A stretch of 64,000 bases of DNA from Lunularia cruciata (lineage: Eukaryota; Streptophyta; Marchantiopsida; Lunulariales; Lunulariaceae), in NCBI GenBank assembly GCA_948567375.1, contig OX419759.1, forward strand, positions 51,116,593-51,180,592, read 5' to 3'. The position numbers were made by a program, and so were the translations under genes. Each line of letters opens with the position of its first letter. Positions within the stretch are counted from its first letter, which is position 1. Of this stretch, positions 59,770-64,000 are shown one piece after another. The notes under the pieces were generated by a model. The model searched no databases, was not told the DNA's origin, and saw nothing but the letters and a program-made list of their open reading frames with translations.

Positions 59770-60560
59770 ATCTGGATCTCGTCCACAGAGTAGAAAGTAT
59801 GGAGAGAAGGATGCTAAGGAGGCTTGCCGGCTAAACCAATAGCCCATGGCCAACCAAGGTAATTGGAGATCCCAATCTCCCAAGTGGCCTCTTTGCAAAC
59901 CATACTTTTGCAATCCTCTCTTCACCGTCTGAACCACTCTCTCTGCTAAGCCATCTGCCTCAGGGTGATCTTGGGATGTAGTATGATGATCAATCAAAGC
60001 CTTGTCACACAAGACCTAAAACTCCCCCAAGAACTCTGTACCCTGATCAACCAAAACCTCAGCTGGTGCACAAAAATGACTAAGAACTCGATCTAGGAAT
60101 GAGTAAGCTGTCCCTTCACTAGACTTGTCAAGAAGTGCCATCAACTCAATCCACTTGGAGAAGTGCTCCACCATCACCAAAACATACCGATGATGTCTCA
60201 CAGTCAGCGGTAAAGGTCCGGCAAAGTCCAAACTCCAACGGTAACCCAATCCCATGATAGGTAATGGGTGTAATTGTGGCATAGGAGCATTGAATGATGC
60301 TCTAACTCGGTCACAAATCACACATCTGGCAACAAACTGCTGTACCTTGGTCTGCATACCGCGCCACCGATAATGACTCTGGAGTAAGCTATACGTACGC
60401 TTTACTCCAAAATGTCCTAGCTCCTCATGAGCATGACGGACCAACTGTGGTCTCTGTGATGGAAGTGGTACTACTCGCACTCTACCATCCTCCCATACAC
60501 GCAAAAGGTGTCTACCCTCCAATCTGAACCGTCTGGCTTGCTGAAGAACACAGTCTTTCT
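59770..60560 (-). other. Integrase of Z-C
   Basis: The zinc domain (H-A-H-E-E-L-G-H-F-G-V and C-V-I-C-D) is followed by W-S-L-D-F-A-G-P-L, L-V-D-Q-G-T-E-F and A-D-G-L-A-E-R-V-V-Q, supplying the DDE triad. V-M-V-E-H-F-S-K-W-I-E lies between them. It resembles plant gypsy integrases. Upstream of it (60560-60768) lies a stretch specific to this family. Confidence 0.88.
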
Positions 60561-60829
60561 CCTTGGCCCCAACTGTGCCACCCACAACACCAGTGCAAAG
60601 ATCGTCCATCACTAAGACATCATCATGAATGTCTCGCTGAACTATACCAATATCTTCACTCTTTGGATTTGTGACCTCAATAACTCCTCCTGTATGCGTT
60701 GAGAGAGATACCACCAAAGCCTCTACAAATATACACAGAAAGGCTGATGCATGCCAACCTGGCACCATCTCCTCATCTGTCTCACCATGCCAACATGCTC
60801 CGGTCTGATCCTGCTAGCTAGGACATGGG

Positions 60830-61250
60830 TTTCTACTCAACCCATCTGCATCACGGTTCACCACTCCAGGTCTGTGAACAACCGTGAAATCATACTCCTC
60901 AAAAATCAGAGCCCATCGTGCAAGCTTCCCTGAAAGCTTGTCGGACTCCATCAACCACTTCAGTGGCTGATGATCAGTGATGAGAGTGAAGGGGTTACCA
61001 AATAGGTAACATCTGAAATGTGCTACTGCCCAAACTGCTGCCAAGCACTCTCCCTCATATGAAATATACTTTGCCTCCGCTGAATTGTTGGAGCGACTAG
61101 CATAGGCCACCACAAACTCCTTCTCCTCATCATCATGTTGGGTGAGCACCGCTCCAAGCCACAACATACTCCAATCAGTGTGAACCTGAAATGGTCTTCC
61201 CTTGATTGGTCTCCTCAAAATAGGAGCAGATGTCAACCTCTCCTTGAGCT
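60830..61250 (-). other. RNase H of Z-C
   Basis: Landmarks are F-Q-V-H-T-D-W-S, S-Y-E-G-E-C-L-A-A-V-W-A-V, L-I-T-D-H-Q-P-L-K-W-L and the closing N-R-D-A-D-G-L-S-R-N. All are typical of gypsy RNase H. Confidence 0.9.
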
Positions 61251-61960
61251 CTACAAAAGCTCTCTCCTGCTCATCTCCCCAACACCACTTCTGTGTAAGC
61301 TTGGTCAGCTTTGTCAAGGCCTTGGCAATGGCACTAAATCCTCTAACATAGCGGTGATAGAAATTTGCCAACCCAAGGAATGCTCGCACTCTGCTCACAT
61401 CCGTAGGCCAAGGAATACGTGCAATAGCCTCCACCTTGGTCTGCTGAACACCAAGTCCTCCGGGGTAGATAGTGTGACCCAAATACTCAACCTGCTTGTG
61501 GAAGAACCTACACTTCCCAGGATGTAATTTGAGTCCATGAGATCTCAACCTCTCAAACACCTCCAACAATTGTTGCTCATGCTCTTCCATAGTAGTGCTA
61601 TAAACCAAAATGTCATCAATATAGCACCGAGCAAAATCCAATCCAGCTAGGATCCTATCCATGATCCTTTAGAACTCAGCAAGAGCATTCTTAACCCAAA
61701 TGGTAAGAAACTCCACTGATATAACACATCCTTGCCGTGAGGATCAATAGCCCAAAATGCTGTCTTGGACTTATCCTCCTCCCTGATTGGCAACTGATGA
61801 TATCCCGCTTGAAGATCCAAAGTACTGAAGACCTTTGCATGCCCAATTGCATCAAAATCTCCTCCGGTGTAGGCATGGCACACCGATCAGCCCTGGTCTA
61901 TTGGTTGATAGGACGGTAATCTCCACACATCCGCCTATTTGTATAGTTGCCATGCATATC
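61250..61960 (-). other. Reverse transcriptase of Z-C
   Basis: L-D-L-Q-A-G-Y-H-Q-L-P-I, F-L-P-F-G-L and the catalytic C-Y-I-D-D-I-L-V-Y-S (about 61597-61626) are present. Y-L-G-H-T-I-Y and F-L-G-L-A-N-F-Y-H-R-Y follow. Same subgroup as Z-A and Z-B. Confidence 0.9.
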
Positions 61961-62189
61961 CTTCTTGGCTGGCATCACTGTTGCTGATGCATACTCTCCA
62001 TGTGAAATCTCCACCAAACCAGCCTCAAAAAGGTCACTACTCCGGCTCTAAATCAATGTCCTCTCCATATCACTATATTGACAAGGACGTCGGAAAATTG
62101 GTGTGTCGTTAGTCAGCTCAATCCGTATACCAGGTCCCTTTAGAGCACCCAAATCCTTCATACAAAAGGCAAAACAACTCGTGTGACTC

Positions 62190-62640
62190 CTCAAGAACCT
62201 CCAAACCCTCCGTCTTTCCTCTCCAGTAAGCTTGGGTCCAAGATCTGGCTCCCAAGTATCCTCTGTAATTGTAGTAGGAGTGGAAGACGTACTGATTGGC
62301 TGCTACACTGGGCCCTTGGGAGCAATAGTGTCATGCTCCTGACCACTAGAGGTCCCAACCTTTGTGCAAAAAACTCCCTCCACTCTGGTTGCAAGCTCCA
62401 GACGTCCTCTGGCTGCATCCCATGAGGACCAAGGGTGTAATCCAAGTAGCCCATGCTCACCTGGATGGACTCCAAGTAGACCACTCTCCCTAGTAGCTAC
62501 TGGATGTGTCCAAAGAATACCATGTCCACTCGGTCCACCGTCCCCAGCATGTGCCTGAATTGTCTCGATAGGCACAGGGCTCACAAGTGTCCGAGTGGTG
62601 ATGCCTATCAAGCGCATCCTATGCTGCTCTGCCAAGCCAA
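62190..62640 (-). other. Linker with short peptide repeats in Z-C
   Basis: Repeated motifs L-L-G-V-H-P-G-E and G-L-L-G-L-H-P lie between the methyltransferase-like domain and reverse transcriptase, as in Z-A. Probably a flexible linker or processing region; no family recognised. Confidence 0.5.
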
Positions 62641-63600
62641 GGCTCACAATCCAGGTCAAACAATTCAGGTCCATAGCCTGTCCTAACACCTGACGCTTGG
62701 ATGCCTTTGACACTGCTGGAACAGCGGTAATACCGGTGCAAAAACCCATCACCCGCTCTCTCTCATCAGCGTTGGGCTCCACCAACTGCTATAACTGTGA
62801 GTCCCAAACAAGTCCAGATCCTCCCTCTCAAAAAGCATGAGAGCTTGGGAAACTCATGAGTGTGGGAAATGCGGCTCTAGGCTGTCCAACTAGGTTCACC
62901 ACTGCCATAGGTGACCTATCAGCCACTACCATTGTCTGAGACTAACGCCCAACATCCAAGATATCATCAACAAGAATGTGGTCTAGTCGTTGAATCCCAT
63001 CATAAGCACACTGTAGAACCTCTCTGGGTAAGAGGTTCATCCACCAAAGATGAAGACGATGAGCCCGTGATCCCACTCTAGCTGCATCTAACAATACAGC
63101 AGGTCCCATCCAAGAATGTACCTGATGTGTACTCGCCACCACTCTGGTGCAAGAATCACCTAACAAAGGAATGTTCTCCAAAAGGTAAACTGGAGAAACA
63201 GACTAATGAACCTGGAGATGTCGTAGTATCCGTAACATCTCCCAAAACACACCAGAACAAGGATCTTGAAGACCCAAATCACGGCCTGCACGTGTATGTC
63301 CCTAACATGGCCATCTAGAAATCACCAAGTGAATAGACCTATGTCTCTCTAGGTCATGCGCCCCCAATAAGGAAATGTCTCCTGGTAGGGGCTTCTGGTA
63401 ACCTCTGACTGCTAACATTGGTAATAACTCCGGATACCGATAGGCCAAGTGTGCTACATGATGTAGAGAGACTCACCTAGCAGTCTCATCTCTCTCTACA
63501 TATAAGTACCTCTGTACTTGTATACCCGCCTGTAACACTGCAACTAGTCCGGTGTTGATCCCACCAAACAACTTCAATAGGCATATCTCCTCTACTAGAT
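62640..63600 (-). other. Cytosine-5 DNA methyltransferase-like domain of Z-C
   Basis: Motifs in order on the minus strand are: I, L-F-G-G-I-N-T-G-L (about 63545-63571, SAM-binding F-x-G-I-x-x-G); II, Y-V-E-R-D-E (about 63482-63500); IV, R-W-P-C (about 63303-63315); a G-L-Q-D stretch with V-F-W-E near 63240-63270; VI, L-E-N-I-P (about 63165-63181); VIII-like, V-G-S-R-A-H-R-L-H-L-W-W (about 63025-63065); IX/X, R-V-M-G-F-C-T-G-I-T and L-G-Q-A-M-D-L-N (about 62660-62755). The order is canonical, not the permuted order of plant DRM enzymes. The VIII-like block recalls S-A-A-H-R-A-R-Y-F-W of DNMT3/DRM proteins. The domain sits between protease and RT; no activity is implied for this broken copy. 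Confidence 0.78.
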
Positions 63601-64000
63601 ACTGCCAAGCAATGAGTGTGGTATCCAGAGGTATCAAAGCAATTGCCTCTAGAGGCTCATCCTCACACTCATCTCTTGATGGTACGAAGGCTCCACTCCA
63701 AGCCTGCTGCACCAACTGATCTGCATGTTGCTGCAATGCCTCCTCTGAACTCCACAATGGAACATCCAAGGTGGATGGAACAATCCCACTTGTACTCCAA
63801 AGCCGAGTGATCTCCTCTGGTACTGGAGTATCCTCTGCATGGGCGTTCCCCTCCAAGAAGTCACCAGGCCAAGTAACTGCAGCACTGAAAACTGAAAGCT
63901 AAAACTGATGCTGCCATGGTCCCGGACTGTAGTGAGCCAAGACTGCCACTACTGAAGCATACTAGTAGGCGAAATACCCGTCCCTCACTAGAGTGCCAAC
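63600..64000 (-). other. Sequence upstream of the methyltransferase domain in Z-C
   Basis: It encodes an acidic segment with P-V-P-E-E-I-T-R-L-W and D-V-P-L-W-S-S-E-E-A-L-Q-Q-H. It aligns with Z-B 52190-52500. It may be the N-terminal extension of the methyltransferase-like domain; no known domain was recognised. Confidence 0.5.

Larger units (their letters stand above)
58361..64000 (-). mobile_element. Z-C: best-kept gypsy element with methyltransferase and PHD domains, cut by the window end
   Basis: It was inserted in the opposite direction into the integrase region of Z-B. From its 3' end: LTR region (58361-59021), PHD finger (59191-59400), integrase (59770-60560), RNase H (60830-61250), reverse transcriptase (61250-61960), linker with short repeats (62190-62640) and methyltransferase-like domain (62640-63600). 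Protease, gag and 5' LTR lie beyond the window. CpG-containing words survive that are TpG/CpA in Z-A and Z-B, so it is the youngest of the three. Still broken, perhaps 10-15 breaks in view. Confidence 0.85.

Noticed and set aside
61135-61527. Plus-strand open frame of 130 codons
   Set aside because: Antisense shadow of the Z-C reverse transcriptase and RNase H region, with a similar shadow in Z-B at 56875-57300.
62640-63600. Host DRM-type methyltransferase pseudogene inserted by chance
   Set aside because: The motif order is canonical rather than permuted as in plant DRM. The domain also lies in the same slot of three Z copies with retroelement sequence on both sides.

Overview
The window looks like intergenic heterochromatin from a very large plant genome. 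It is AT-rich and almost filled by nested Ty3/gypsy-type LTR elements of plant type, with no host gene, rRNA, tRNA gene or CRISPR array that I can support. Plant origin follows from a chromodomain gypsy lineage, a non-chromovirus (Athila/Tat-like) lineage with a tRNA-Asp primer site, and the CpG-decay style of the old copies. A gymnosperm or similar giant genome is my inference, not something the sequence proves.

Left half. Positions 1-2245 hold the 5' half of a gypsy element on the minus strand (Y-1). From about 2300 to 29642 runs one old plus-strand gypsy element (Z-A). It is split by a 1.9-kb unit X-1 (6663-8553), a minus-strand gypsy element Y-2 (8843-14489), a minus-strand chromodomain gypsy element W (18147-24432) and a 3.8-kb unit X-4 (25162-28934). 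Most of these inserts have target-site duplications (TSDs), so the order of events can be read.

Middle. 29643-36351 is a patchwork: unassigned DNA, a (TA)n microsatellite, two solo LTRs of the W family, a solo LTR and an internal fragment of the V family, and a decayed X unit (X-5).

Right half. A second Z copy (Z-B, 36352-58360, plus) is split by the youngest and nearly whole element V (36864-48446, LTRs about 2% diverged). V itself contains X-2, which contains X-3. Z-B is also split by an unclassified 2.8-kb insertion Q (53356-56154). It ends where a third Z copy (Z-C, minus, 58361 to the window end) was inserted into its integrase region.

Main discovery candidates. (1) Family Z carries, between protease and reverse transcriptase, a cytosine-5 DNA methyltransferase-like domain with motifs I, II, IV, VI, VIII and IX/X in canonical order, and downstream of integrase a C4HC3 PHD finger. 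It thus pairs an epigenetic writer and a reader in one retrotransposon family, and the methyltransferase domain is seen in all three copies. (2) Family X is a 1.9-3.8 kb mobile unit with TG...CA ends and 5-bp TSDs. It has no visible LTR pair or polymerase, and it carries a coiled-coil/acidic coding region. All elements are treated here as fossils; positions of parts are approximate unless ends are stated as exact.
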